A stretch of DNA of 64,000 nt, from NCBI GenBank assembly GCA_030272585.1, contig BSYQ01000002.1, positions 8,308,001 to 8,372,000 of the forward strand. The letters are read 5' to 3'. The position numbers and the translations under genes are program-made. This document shows, one piece after another, positions 10,744 through 22,697 of the stretch (positions are counted from its first letter, which is position 1; each line of letters starts with the position of its first letter). Below the pieces are notes generated by a model. It searched no databases. It had not been told where the DNA came from and worked only from the letters and a program-made list of their open reading frames with translations. The stretch is from Bryopsis sp. KO-2023 (taxonomy: Eukaryota; Chlorophyta; Ulvophyceae; Bryopsidales; Bryopsidaceae).

Positions 10744-11310
10744 GTGGTCATAATGAACCAGCCAACCAGCATTTCCATATGTGGTGAAAATATCGGTGGA
10801 GGCCGTTATTTTTCTAACCCCCCTGTTCTGGAGATGGGAGGGGTGCAATGCATTATTGATTTATATATGCATGAGGTAAGCGATCCAGAACGAAACCAAA
10901 ATGCCAATCTACACCTGAATGGAATGATTGGTTGTTTGAATTCTCGATTCTTTTTTCACCTTCGTGAAACCAAAAATAGAAAGGAAAAAATATCCATGAA
11001 ATTAGAAAAAAAAACAAAACCCTGGTGTGGCCTGGATTGACCTGACTAATCATCCCACCACTTTATCCAAATCATTGAATGTGCACCTGCAATTTCACTA
11101 GAGGTTGATTCAGCGAGCGTGAATTCTATTTCAAATGTATGCAAACTCAGGTAGCAAATCTCTGGACATGGTTTTCTAGCTCTTTACGAAAGTGGGGTGG
11201 ATGGCGGAACAACAAAAGAAAGGTGAAATTAGCCGGACTTTGCTGCATTAGGCACCTGATTCGGAAGTTTAACTGGAATCAATCAAGGAGGTTTGTGGAC
11301 AAGGGGAAGA
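10744..11310 (+). pseudogene. Decayed copy of the gene at the left window edge
   Basis: The order and wording match 1-650: a CCCCCCTGTTCTGGAGATGG block ending at ATGCATGAG|GTAAGC, then a block containing GAGGTTGAT, then CTCAGGTAG followed by CTGGACATGG and a basic, Lys-rich stretch. In the frame used by the exon at 469-654, this copy meets TAG soon after CTGGACATGGTTTTC. I therefore call it a degenerate paralogue. Confidence 0.4.
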
Positions 11311-13480
11311 CATACATACATGCCTATGTATACATATTTGTATACAGGAATAGCTCTCGTAAGCTTCGGTTTTTTCAAAAAAAAAAAAAGGGGGGGGGGG
11401 CGGGCAACTAGCCATCGAAGAGCCACCCAAAGGGGTGATGCCCCTCGGTAGGCTGAAAAAAAAAAAGAGGAAATGGCTCAGGAAATAGATACTGTCTTCC
11501 TTGATGCAATCCCCTACATAAAATCAAAAGAAGAAAAAGAAGCAAGAGGAGGCAAGGAAAAGCCGAGCCACCCGCCAAAAAAGACACTAAAAAAAAATGA
11601 AAAAAGGAGATTGTGGGGGGGGGTGACAAAGAGTTGTTCAAGAATGCTTCCGAGCGAGGCTGCGGTGGAAAGCTCGTCAAAAATGAGGGTGGGGGGTTTC
11701 ATCCGGGGGGGACTTCGTTGAGGTTTTCCCCTAGAGATCAGGTCAGCAGGATGAAAGCGTCTGACCTGGGGAAGGCTAGAGATAAACACTCAAATCAATC
11801 AAGAGGCAGACTGCACTTCAGCTCGCCCAGGCTGTCATGCAGAAACTCTGTTGCATGCCGGTTGCGACACTTCCATTTGCGATTCTGGTGTATGCACCTT
11901 TTTCGGTGGGTTTCTTTTCCAGCAAGTGTTTTATTTTATCCTTTCTTGATTTTATTTCTACCTTTCAAATAATATTTTATTGTAATGGGTTCTACTTTAT
12001 TTTATTTCACTCTATTTTTTTCTTTTTCTTTTTCCAAAGAGGCTGGAAGGTATTGAATTTTTTTTCTATTTTTTTTTCCAATTTTTTTTATGTATTTTCT
12101 TTTAATGCACTCTGCTGAGCCATCCCTCAGGGCTTCTTCCGCCGTTCAATTTTTTTTGTCGTTCAAAATCGAGGGTTGCAAATTCCCCCGTTTTGTCGCA
12201 TCGCCACTGCCAGAAACTCAACCCCCTTTTGCACGTTGTTAAATGACAGGCACATCTGCTGGCCATTCCCTGATTTCTAGAATGTCAAGGTAGATTTGTA
12301 CATGATATATAGAGAGGCTCAGGCCTCTCTGAGCTGCGCAACAAGATCAGGAGACTTACACTAATTTTTTCGTTTTTGCTCGGTTGTCCTTGGGCTGTGA
12401 AATATCAGTGTCATAACATTGTTGTAATGATTCAATTTTTACATTCCCTCAGCAGGCTTGTCTTTATATGTATTGTACAGCGCTAGCGCTGGGTGGAATG
12501 CTGCGCTTCACAAGGGAATTGCCTTTGAATTTTTAGCACTCCAGCAAGGAGGTTGGAGGTTGCACAAGGCTCCATTTGGGCAACCCCCTAAGATTCATTT
12601 GGGGTTTTTTCATGAGGTTGACTGACTTTGATTTCAATGGCTGAGGCTAGCTCCTTTATTGACAAGCATTTTGGGCTTTTGAGGAGGAGGGGCATCAGTA
12701 ACAGGAAAACTGCATCCAACAGGTGAAGAAGGCAATTTTAAAAAATGGAAAGTGTTGGAAAAAAGAAAGGGAAATAGTTATGGAAAGAATCAGTCCAAGT
12801 GCTTTTTTGAGTTGGTCGCTGAGCTGGAATTGATTGGCGAAGGACCTTGTGTAAATCAACCCGAAGGGAAAAACATGTGATTACAGAAAGATAATGTCCT
12901 TAATTTGTTTTGTTACATTAAAATCAGAAACTGAACTGATTTTGGATTAAAAATGCAGGTGTTTTTCTTACGATTTTTTTTCAACAATTGTTCCAAACAA
13001 ACCTCTCACTGTTTGAGGTTGAGGGAGATTCACACTTGGCACTGCACTCCAACTGCACAACTAACTATTTGAATACCTACATATACCAGCATTTAAACGA
13101 TAATCAACAACAAGAACAACACCCCTTTGGCAGCCAGCTGAGCCATCACACGTCCCCCCGGGCTTGTGCTTTCCCAAACGCAATACGGATATCGAAAAAT
13201 AACTGCACCTCCTCCCTCATCGCAACGAGTCAACGCAAATCCGACCATCTTTTCAACCCGTTCCAAACATGTTAACAAACTTATGTATCACCTCTTGCCC
13301 GATATGTCACAGCTCAAAAAGTGCTCGAGCCATTCTTGCTGCATCTCTTGTGCATCCACAGCAAGATATGAGACTCAATGCTGCACGCTCTGGCAGTTCC
13401 TGCGTCAAATTAATCGGCGATGGCAGTCTTGATGATGGCTTCAGCAAAAGGCGTCTGAAATACTGTCCTGTGTCGTTCAC
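11311..13480. other. Stretch without a supported gene
   Basis: Holds a G run near 11390, poly-T stretches near 12000-12090 and scattered short frames. On the minus strand 11630-11760 reads plausibly (DELSTAASLGSILEQLF) but has no connected exons. I see nothing I can name. Confidence 0.35.
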
Positions 13481-13960
13481 ACAGACGTCGACTTCATCGC
13501 CGCCTCGATCACCAGAAATCCACACCCTAGGGCCTGGATGTCACACTGAAATTCAAAGAAAAGCTTTATCCTGCACAGCAAAATGTTAAGAAAGAGAGAA
13601 GGTACCCAACCGTCTTCCTAGATTGGGAAGCGTAATAGCGAACAGAAGCGCTTCTTTGGATTTGTTCTCGTACCCCCTCCTCCGCGTTGAATCCTCCTGC
13701 TGCTTTTATTTTCAATATTCCAAGTCTCAGCGAATTGAGGAAAGCCAGATACCGTGGTTCATCGTTTTTTTCCTTAACAACCTGTTGTGTGCAACTGTGG
13801 AGTGAAACCAGCGACCAGAATGACAAGATTTTCAAGTAGAGCAACAGCACCAACACCAACACCAAAAAAATAAGGAAAGCCTTTCCTGGAAAAGCATGGC
13901 AGCATATGCGATTTCCTTTTTCAAAGGCGGCGCTCCTATGGCAGAAACAACAGTTCTCGT
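13480..13960 (-). CDS. Candidate minus-strand exons, unrecognised
   Basis: After a CACACAACAG acceptor (about 13782) an open stretch reads VVKEKNDEPRYLAFLNSL and continues to a GTTGGG donor near 13608. In the same phase a TTTCAG acceptor leads to CDIQALGCGFLVIEAAM and a stop. A further piece upstream (APPLKKEIAYAAMLFQ) could be the previous exon. No family recognised. It lies head to head with the coiled-coil/ankyrin gene. Confidence 0.3.
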
Positions 13961-14029
13961 GACACTTTGCTTTTCCCGCCTCTCTCTGGCGTGTGTTTTG
14001 ATCTCAAACAGCGAATTCCTGTCCGTGTG

Positions 14030-15714
14030 CAGTACGCTCGCGGGTTGGGTCGGGTTTGGTCACCGAAAAGATGGGAAGGGAACACACGTATGCGAATGTT
14101 CGCTCAGCGAGTGCGGAAAACGTCTCATAGTGTTCCCTCAAGTCACAACGGACACGACAGACGCGACCACGCCTCCTGGAGAACTAAAAAGATCTCGCAG
14201 CTCCACAGTTTCAAACGACTCTTGTGAACACAGCAATGGCTTCCGGCCTGCAGTCCAACAGTCGGAGGGGATCATGGGGTGCAGCAGTCGAAGACAAGCT
14301 TGGCAACGAGCCCATGTCGGACGGTCGGGATGGTTCCACACGAGGTAACACCGCGTTCTTCTGCTCGTATTCTCGCAAAGAACGTGCTTTTTTTTGGAAC
14401 AGCAAGGGACGTTGCTACCACATCAGGCACTGCACAGCGTGCTTTCTCTCTTGATCCACGATAGACGCCTGCGAAGCTCCGTGTTGTTTGTGTGAATGTT
14501 GTCCAGAAGGGTCGTTCCGTCTTATCAGCTAGAAAACGTGCGGCAATACGTTTTCTTACCTGATCAGGTTTCGACAGCATTGCAGTCAGGGGCCACACTG
14601 AGATTCTTTTGGCTTGTTTTTACAGGGAAGCGTTTGAGTGAGTCTGTGAAGCCAGATGCTCAAGCGGAAATCGCACATCTGCGTGCCCGTCTGAATGAAC
14701 TAGAAGGCCGAGGTGATTTTCGTAAGGAGACCATGCGCAGTTTTCAAGAAGACCCTGTGCGAGGTGAGAGGATCTATAGCCAGAAAGTCGGATTCCACGG
14801 GTTCTCTTGCTTGTTGCGCCGTTTCTAGTTTTTCTGCTTGGGACTGTCCAAATGTTATATGCGCTTTCGTACTCTTTTTCTCATTCGCCGTTCGGGTCGG
14901 CGGGGTGGATACTGGGGTGTTCTTGTGTGAATCCAACACGGATTGCTGGCAGGGGGATGGGGTGATGTGATAGTCTGTTGATTTGGGAATCCAAGTTGGG
15001 CTGTGTAGATGTTCAAAACACTTTACCTGAGGGGAATGACAAATTTTTCTCCTTATCAATCATTAAGTACATTTGAGAGGCAGCCGTCGCCAACCACCTT
15101 AATTTTTTTCCGTGTGCAACACGCGCGCACAGGGTGGATCACTGAAATGATGAAAAGGAGATAAACGTATGCGACTGTTGCCTGGCAGTGTTATGGATAA
15201 CGACAGACACGATAGATTCTCTCGCAGCTCCACACTTTTCAACGATTTTTTTTTGCACAGGCGTTGCTTCCCTACTACAATTCAATGGTGAAGGAGCTTT
15301 TGAAGTGAGAGAAGTTCAAGACAAGCTTCTCAGCGGGCCCATCCCAGCCGATCAAGATCGTCCCTTGCAAGGTAACTGGGGATCTACTTGTGCTAATATT
15401 CACACCACGCAGTCTTCTTCACCCAACGAAACTTCGCCCACAGCAGAGTCTTCTTTCCTCCCCCCACCCAACCAACCAACCAACCAATAGCGACATCTCC
15501 TGAAGCTCCGTGATGTTCCGTGAAGTCAAGAGCCGTCTGCGCTTTGTTATATGAGGCACATTGTGTTTTTTTTCAGGGAAGTGTTCGACTGAAAGGGAGA
15601 CGCAAGACACCCAAGCTGAAATCGTTGATCTTCCTGCCCGTTTCGATGAGCTGGAAGGCAGAGATGGCTTTCGTAAAGAAGTCCTGCGCAGTTCACAAGA
15701 AGACCTCGTTCGAG
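14030..15714 (+). repeat. Tandem segmental duplication inside the ankyrin gene
   Basis: The segment about 14030-14764 (upstream sequence plus exons 1-2) is repeated at about 15110-15714 (intron plus exons 3-4). Matching landmarks are CCGTGTGCA, ACGTATGCGA, ACGACAGAC, CTCGCAGCTCCACA, the exon pair VEDKLGNEP / VQDKLLSGP, and LNELEGRGDFRKE / FDELEGRDGFRKE. Exon phases are identical (phase 1), so the extra pair adds about 83 residues without breaking the frame. Confidence 0.75.
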
Positions 15715-18700
15715 GTGATAGACCCCATTCCAGGAAGTCGAAGAGCAATGACACGCTTGCTTGTCATCGTGTCGTTTTCATACCTCTATTTACGTCGCGA
15801 AACCATGCGCTGGCTTTCAAAAATTCATGCGATTCCATACGTTTTTCTCTTTCCCCCTGCAGTTTGGTGGGGTGAATATAGTGGTGTGGTGTTGTTGATT
15901 CGTCGCCCTTGTCTCCCTAAACGATCCAGTCCGTACAGAAAATGTTGTAAGAATTTTGTTTCGTGTTTGCCGCTCAGCTAGCCCAGGATCGAGGCTGCAA
16001 CAGTCGTTGATGAAAGTAGACAACGTGTCTGAAGTGATACGCTCGCTGAAGGTACTTCAATAGTCGTTTCTCTTGATCAGTTCCACTCGAAAACAATCAT
16101 ACAACGCCAGGAGGGGACATTTTTGTTTGTGTGCGATTGTTCAGGTCGCCGTTGACGCGAAAGAAAAAGAGCTGCACATCATTGCGAAGCAGCTTGAAGA
16201 GAAGAACGATTGTATCTCTGTGAGGGACGCCACCATTCATCAGAAAGATGCGTTGATTTCAACTGCCCTCTCCGACATAGTTAGGCTACATGCACAAGCT
16301 GCGAATATGTTCGAGGATAAAGCCGCGGTGAATTTTCTTCGTGAGCAAGTCAAGGAGAAAGACTCTCAGATTGCTGCTTCAGGGGAGCAGTTAAAAAAAG
16401 CCGAGTCTGAAGTTAAAGAATCTCACGGCACAGTGAATTTGCTGCGAGAGCAAGTCAAGGAGGTACAGGGGCAGAGAGATGACTTGATAATATCCCTTCG
16501 AACGACCCTTGAGGAGAACGTCGCCCAGAGAGTTGCAAAGCAGCACGAGATCGAAGCGCTGCGAGGTATGCGCGCTCCATGTGCCAAGAGTGTAAAAAGC
16601 CCAGTCAATATTTGACTTGGACAGTTTCTAACTGGTCAGTAAGAAAACGCTAAGGAGACATGCTTTTTTTTCGTCCCTTGTAGGTGAGTTTGCAGCACTG
16701 GAGCGTGAAAAAGAATCGAGGGTTTCATTGCTTGAGGGAAAAAATAGGGAACAAGATCAAGTGATCAGACAGAAAGAGGAAATGATAAAAGCAACTGAGC
16801 GAAAACAGAAAGAGATGATCCAGAAAAAAGATGACGAGATACAAGCATTGGAAGGAGTGCTTGAGAATACAGGTATCGCAATACCTACTCATTGTTCATT
16901 TTTTTTGGGGGGGGGGGCGGGGAGTTAAAGTTTCCAATACAATCTCAAAAACTTGATTCGTTTATCCCCAAATGTGGTCGATAAAGAGAAGTAAACGTTG
17001 AAGCAGTCGTGTGCTTCTTGATCAACAAATTCAAAAAAATTGCGTATAATATCAAAAACTCCTTCGAAACAGAAAAAAAAAAATGTTGCTGAAAAGTTTT
17101 GTTGATTTCTTGCAGAGAGAGTTGTGCAACATTTCAAGGTAAGGGAAGTAGCTTTATCATTTGTTGCAAGTTTTTTCAGTGTTGCGTGTTCGGCTTCGGA
17201 ACCTTTTACTCCCGTTCAAAAAGATATGCCTTGATGATGTTGTTTGACAACAGGACCAAGGTGTGCCACTGTTATTGGACGCTGTAAAAGAAAATGATCT
17301 TAAAACATTCGAGGTAAAAAAAAGAGTCCCATTTGGTTCTCCCATCTACTTGTTTCATGTTTCATAACGTGAAATCATATTTTGTTTCATTTAGCTTTAA
17401 CTCTTTTTATAATATTAAAATGTGCACTTTTCTTAGGCATTGATGTCCATGGGATTTGATGCCAATACTCAAGATGGCCAAAAAAAAACCGTACTTTCAT
17501 GGGCGGCCGAGAAAGGGCATCATTCTATCGTCAAAACATTACTTTTGAAAGGTTTGCCAAAACTTCAAAAGGAAACTCACATTTGTTTTTGCTTCTTTTT
17601 TCGAAATAGGAAGTATATTCTTTCACCTAGTCTTTTTAAAACTCCTGTCAAAATACAAGTCTATAGATTCAACCATTCTTCCAAAGTATCATTCGAGATT
17701 ATATCAATGTCCTTTCTTCCAGACCGTGTGTAACAAAAAAGTGTCTTTCTTTTTTTTCTATGGATAAGGGTATACTATCGATTTGAGCTATCCTTACCCC
17801 CTCCTTAGCGAGTTGGCACCCTTTTTAAGATGTCACCCATCGGTCATTTGGGATTATGGTTGTTTTATTTGGAGAACTTGTTATTTTTTTTCTTCTCAAA
17901 AATGCCTGTTGGCTTTCTGAAAATTAGGCTCTCTCTTGAGGTTGAGAAGAAAAGGAAGTTGATATTGTACCTTTGTCGTGCGTGTTCAGGAGCCAATGTT
18001 GATTTGAGCGATGCATATAAAAGAACTCCCATGCATTGGGCATCTATGAATGGCCACTCCGAAGTGGTGAAGGAATTGTTGGACGCTGGTAAGCTTCAGT
18101 TTGCTTCTTGCTAAATCGAAGTGCTTGTTGTTTTCTCAATGATAATTTTTTTGAGTATGGTCGAACTATTTTTGTTTCTTTTTCTATCTTTTGGACCTCC
18201 ACGATGAAAATAGTTGGGCGAGGTAAAAATAAATATATAAAACTCTCTTTTACAAAGTTTTTCTTCTAAAAACGGTTGGAACCCGAGACAATTTGATTTA
18301 TCTTACGCTATCGATTTTTTAAGGGAACGAAGGACTTTTTTTTTGTCTGTTGAAGTGATAAGATTAAAAAATTCAATTTTTCAGGGGCAATGTCGATGCT
18401 CTGAATACCTGGGGGAACACGGCGCTACATAAGGCGTCACAGTATGGCCACCTTGACACAGCCAGGGAATTGATCAACCATGGTAGCTCCTCTCAGATTT
18501 TTGATGCTTTTTTCCTCTGTTCTTTATCCCATGAGGACAATACAAATTCAACTCATGCACAAATCTGGCTGCTCATTATTTCTTGTAGAAACGTTTCTCA
18601 GCTGGAAACCCCCCCCCCTTAAAACACAAGATATGCTTGTGCCTTGAATTTTTCTCAGTGCTTTTCTTTACTCTTTTCTTCACTAGAAATAATCTAGCAC

Positions 18701-18944
18701 TCTGTCAAGGAAACACCACTCAAATTTGATCGATATCGAAAATGTGAGATCCTTGTGACAAGAAAAAGCTCGTACTGGCATCTATTTTTCGATAAAGAAC
18801 AGTTTTGTGGGTTCACATTTTTTCGCAGATGCAAGGAAAGACATTCGCAATATCGATGGGAAAACTGCTGCCGAGGTTATTTGTGTATGCAATGGGCCCA
18901 AAACGCACAAAAAAGAGATAGAAGACCTTCTCAAAAAAGATTGA
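14236..18944 (+). CDS. Coiled-coil and ankyrin-repeat protein (13 exons, one frame defect)
   Basis: Exons: 14236-14344, 14626-14763, 15261-15371, 15577-15714, 15987-16051, 16145-16565, 16684-16872, 17116-17138, 17254-17313, 17437-17551, 17990-18088, 18385-18482 and 18829-18944. The N-terminal half is long coiled coil (LRARLNELEGR, AVNFLREQVKEKDSQI, IRQKEEMIKATERKQKEM). The C-terminal part has ankyrin repeats: TVLSWAAEKGHHSIVKTLL, TPMHWASMNGHSEVVKELL, TALHKASQYGHLDTARELI, and a last one starting DARKDIRNIDGKTAAEV. One repeat maps to one 99-nt exon (17990-18088). The next exon is 98 nt and, spliced normally, shifts frame to an early TGA. Total coding length is 1682 nt, one base short of a multiple of three. 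Ankyrin repeats bind proteins and the coiled coil suggests oligomers; partners are unknown. The start at 14236 is the first ATG of the first joinable exon. The first two exons have a tandem duplicate. Confidence 0.7.
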
Positions 18945-20480
18945 AGAGACGAGTGCATTTCGACTGCCCTGTTCCTCTGTGGCTTGACTCCGTGTAGCAG
19001 TAGCTTTTGATTGACATTATTGTCTACGTGATATTGTGTTTCCCTTACCAAGGGACGTATTCCGGTCCTATCTTGTTCTGTTGATTTTCTTTTTTTCAAC
19101 AAAAGTCCCAGTTTTGAATTTAGTTCTCTGCGTTTGCTTTTCGTTTTTTTTTTCTCTTTGAGCGGGGTTGTTTTTGTGCAAATACGTTAAAGCAAAAGTT
19201 ACATACTTCTATTTGGGAAAGAGTGAGAAGAACATTTCCTGTTTTTTTTTTGAAGAATCCTGCCATGAGATCATACTGGGTGGATTTTTTTGAATCGATT
19301 TTTCAGCTGGGACAAGTTACTGCTTGCACCAGCTCTATTTTGTGCGATCAATGAGCTTTCAAATATGCAGTATTTGTTTTACGCAAATTTGAAGGGATGG
19401 GATTGCAGTTATTGATCAAAAAAAAAAGAAAAACCTTGGCAGAGATGTAGTAGTTGTAACATCGAGACACTTTTTGATTGAAGAAATATCTACGAATTGG
19501 CAAAGCTGCGAAGTTTTTCGCAAAGTGAAGTCCAAAAAGCGCATTCGATACCAAGTGGCGCCAACGGCACGTTGCTTTTTGTTTTTATATATCGATATTT
19601 TGATCAGGGTACCCTCTCGAAGAATACGTCCAGCCAGGTCCACTCTCTTCTCTGTATCGATAAATTCCCCCAAGAAGGATCCTCTTTTCTGGAGTATTTT
19701 CTTGTTGTTGAGGACATAGTTTCTTTTTTCCCCAAGGGATCTCTCGGAACCCTGTTTTAGGAATGTGCAGGAGTGAAATATCCTCATTAAGGTTAAGCAG
19801 AAATCTGTTTTTTTTTATTGGTTCTTTTTCTTTGCAGAGCACTGGGATACATGTCTTCCGTCAGCTCCATGTCAGACATTCAACAGTCCCCCGCAAATCA
19901 AACCATAACTGACCGAAATTTCCAGGCCAAAGCCTGTAGCATCAGGAAAAACAAACCATAACCACCGTTGAAAACATGTTTGTTTTAACTGAGATCTCAC
20001 CCAAAGGCAAAACATTCTTCAGCACTGTCTTTTTTATCAAAGCCCTGAGCCAAGAAAAACAAAATCTCAAAACCAGATCAAGACTCCCTCGAGATACGCC
20101 AACCATTTTTGTCACTATTTTTGTCTATTCATTTATGAGTCATTTTTCATTTCTATTCTTTTGGAGGGGAGGGAGGAGGAGCTGCAAACTTCAACACAAA
20201 TCACGCACTGGTTGTATTTGCCAAGGGGGCCTGATTACTGATTACTAATCGATTCTGGGCATGGATAATGAAAAATCCATCCAGAAACAAGAGGGGCACC
20301 CTCTTATTCCCGGAAACGGTTCTCGGAAAACTCACCCCCGTTTCCGCAGTTTGGAGCTCGTCGTGATATGCACTGAGAAGAAGTGGCCCCACTCTGATGA
20401 TCGAGCAAAGGGATCGACACCGCTTCCTCGGCAGTGGCCATCTCCGTCCCAGTCGTCGTTTTTTTTCCCCCGTTAGAAAC
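18945..20480. other. Stretch without a clear gene
   Basis: One exon-like piece follows a CTTTGCAG acceptor at 19838 and reads YMSSVSSMSDIQQSPANQ to a stop near 19961; its last bases resemble 59340-59385. The region around 19550-19700 has short open frames on both strands. No recognised product. Confidence 0.3.
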
Positions 20481-20539
20481 ATAAAACACGTCCTGGTGTG
20501 GTGCGCCGGGGCAGGGGTCGGGGTAGGGTACTTACAACA

Positions 20540-21010
20540 TGGTCGGAAAATGTGTGGAGCTGGACCGACCCATACGACGATGTGTTGTGGCCTTGGTCAC
20601 CACGCGTGAGCATCGCGAGGACAGCGATTCGGACCCTAAGCTGGTTTGGACCTGGGACGTCTTCGAAGACGTCGGAGAGCCGCTCGACGCGCCCGCATCG
20701 CTCGAGTTTCTGGCGGTTGGGTGAATCATCCTTGGGGGGGTACTTGAGTGCGACATCGCTGCGTGTCATCGTTCGCCCGCTGGTCAAGGGGATCTGCTAG
20801 AGGATCCCTGGCCACCAGGTGCCGGGTTCGAACCTTCACTCTCGAACTGACAGGGATGATCAGATGCGCCAGGGAGGTCGTAGCCGCCGATGCTGAAACC
20901 GCCGGCGGGGCTTTTGTTTTTGTTCTCGATTTTACTTTTTACCTTTTTTGGGGGGATTCTCATGCATGTTGGGGAAAAAAAACTGTTGTTGTTTTCGGTG
21001 TGTGTGCGTG
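20540..21010 (-). repeat. Dispersed repeat R2 with tRNA-Ser-like module
   Basis: An inverted copy lies at about 55560-55975. Shared blocks are CCAACATGCATGA, AAAGGTAAAAAGTAAAAT, CGCCGGCGG, the frame GPNQ..SDVFEDV, and a block reading on + GGTCAAGGGGATCTGCTAGA followed by GGTTCGAACCTTC. That last part resembles a serine tRNA: D-arm-like GCCCGCTGG, a stem with GCT in the loop, and a B box. Several frames look open because the segment is GC-rich, but none has gene structure. Confidence 0.55.
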
Positions 21011-21523
21011 TTTTGGTGGCTCCTGGAAAAAAATTTGTGCACAGAAAGAATTGCAAATGGTTTTGATACAGTGACCTGAAGACAAATCCTCTTTGATTTG
21101 TCCCAATCAAAACGTAATCAATCCCTACTCCTTTTCGTAAAACAATGCACAGTGGATCCTTCTAGTCGAAACAAAACAAAACGCTGGGGCCATGTAGTAG
21201 GGCAAGTTACATTACAAGTGGATAGGACTACAGACATACTATCAAAAGATAGTGTGAAATAACAGCAAACTGACATGGTAAATCCTCCAACAGCTATTCT
21301 TTTTACGATGTTCCCTTGATTTGAAAAGCACCAGAAAAAGATACACAAAATTTCTGGCTGCTTATACTCCTTGGTGGTGTTTTCTTCCTAACAGGAAGCG
21401 CCTAGATGCCTCACTTTCCACCTTCAAGAACCAGAAAAACATCAAATAAAGGCAACGCCTCGCTTCCAAATTTTGAGAATCAAGCATACATCCAGGGCTA
21501 GGGAAAAGCAGAGTAGCTAGTTT

Positions 21524-22042
21524 CACTATAGGAAAACGCGCTCTGTGCGGGGTGTTTTACTAACCCCGCACAGAAGCCTGGAACCCGTGTTTAGCCACGC
21601 ACAGAGCCACAATGGCCCCGCACGGCTCTGTGCCCCGGTTTGGTCCGAAATACTGCGGGGTCCGATTCAACCCCGCACAGGGACGGAACCCCGTACACAG
21701 AACCTGACGTCTTTCCCGTTGTAGGACCCCGCACAGATGGAACGTAGCCCCGTACAGTGTGCGGGGCATCTTTTTCTCTGTACGGGGGTGCTGTGCGGGG
21801 TGAGTTTGAAAGACGTCGGATCCCGTGTGCGGGGTTCCGGTTTGTGCGGGGTTGAATCGGACCCCGCAGTATTTCGGACCAAACCGGGGCACAGAGCCGT
21901 GCGGGGCCATTGTGGCTCTGTGCGTGGGTGTTGTAGGTCTGTGCGATTCTTGCAACACCCCGCACGAGGAGGCCAGGTCCCCGCACAACTGTGCGGGGTC
22001 TGTGTGCGGGGTGATTGTGATGACCGTGTGCGGGGTCCTGAT
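21524..22042. mobile_element. TGCGGGG-word element, left part (split by the hAT element)
   Basis: Starts CACTATAGGAAAACGCGCTC, which matches the inverted end of a related element at 51798. The body is made of TGCGGGG/CCCCGCA words in both orientations and contains an 85-bp perfect inverted repeat. At 22043 it is interrupted by the hAT element and resumes at 47769 after a duplicated GTCCTGAT. The end sequence and word structure suggest a non-autonomous hAT-like element. I could not find its own right end and target duplication. Confidence 0.65.
21595..21927. repeat. 85-bp perfect inverted repeat
   Basis: Positions 21595-21679 and 21843-21927 are exact reverse complements as far as I can read. 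The 163-base centre is partly palindromic too (ACGTCTTT / AAAGACGT). The result is a long hairpin, which explains why similar peptides can be translated from both strands. Confidence 0.85.
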
Positions 22043-22054
22043 CATACTAGGGAT

Positions 22055-22420
22055 ATGATAGGCAATGATCGGCCTGCTAAAAATAGGTCTGAACGGGGTC
22101 GGATCGGGATCGGATTTTCACGAACGTGTGTTTTGGAGTGATACAAAAATAGTCGATTTTTTTCCGATTTTTTTTTACCGATCATGATCGGTGCCGATGA
22201 TCGGTGATCGGTGTCTTGATCGGTCCGACTAATCGGGATCGGTCACCGACCCGATCAAAAAACGCTGTCGACCGATCCCGATCCCGATCCGATCAAGGCT
22301 CGGAGCCGAGATCGGAATAGTCGGCCGATCAAAGTCGGCGGTTTTTTTTCTAACGGTGCCCTGATCGGGGTGTGCCGATCATGATCGGTGTGAAAGGACG
22401 ATGTCGGTCACTTCGTTCAA
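22055..22420. repeat. Left subterminal GATCGG-word array
   Basis: Dozens of GATCGG, CCGATC, GATCATGATCGG and CGATCCCGATCC words occur in both orientations. The same word set fills 47400-47750 at the other end. By analogy with the AAACGG subterminal motifs of maize Ac they may bind transposase; that is inference. Confidence 0.75.
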
Positions 22421-22565
22421 AATCGGTACTGGACGTCTGATGCCGACTTGCGATCCGACTACCCATGTTCACTGACTCATGTGTGACGTCCAGCGCGTAA
22501 CTGCCTCGAATAAATGTCGAGCCTCGTTGCGTTTGGACAAGCTGTTTTTGTATGTTCATATTGCG

Positions 22566-22645
22566 GTCCTTGTTTCGGTCCCTGTTTTGGTCCCTGTTTC
22601 GGTCCCTGTTTCGGTCCCTGTTTCGGTCCCTGTTTCGGTCCCTGC
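22566..22645 (+). repeat. 12-bp tandem repeat upstream of the accessory gene
   Basis: About six to seven copies of TTTCGGTCCCTG, first ones slightly variant, end about 50 bp before the ATG at 22698. They may be part of the promoter or 5' UTR. Confidence 0.7.
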
Positions 22646-22697
22646 TATACCTTCATTCCCGGTCCGGGCCCTGTTTTTGTTTCTCTCGGTTTCTGAA

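Noticed and set aside
21560-22058. Frames of 70-160 aa on both strands
   Set aside because: They translate the TGCGGGG words and the inverted repeat; the same peptides appear from both strands.
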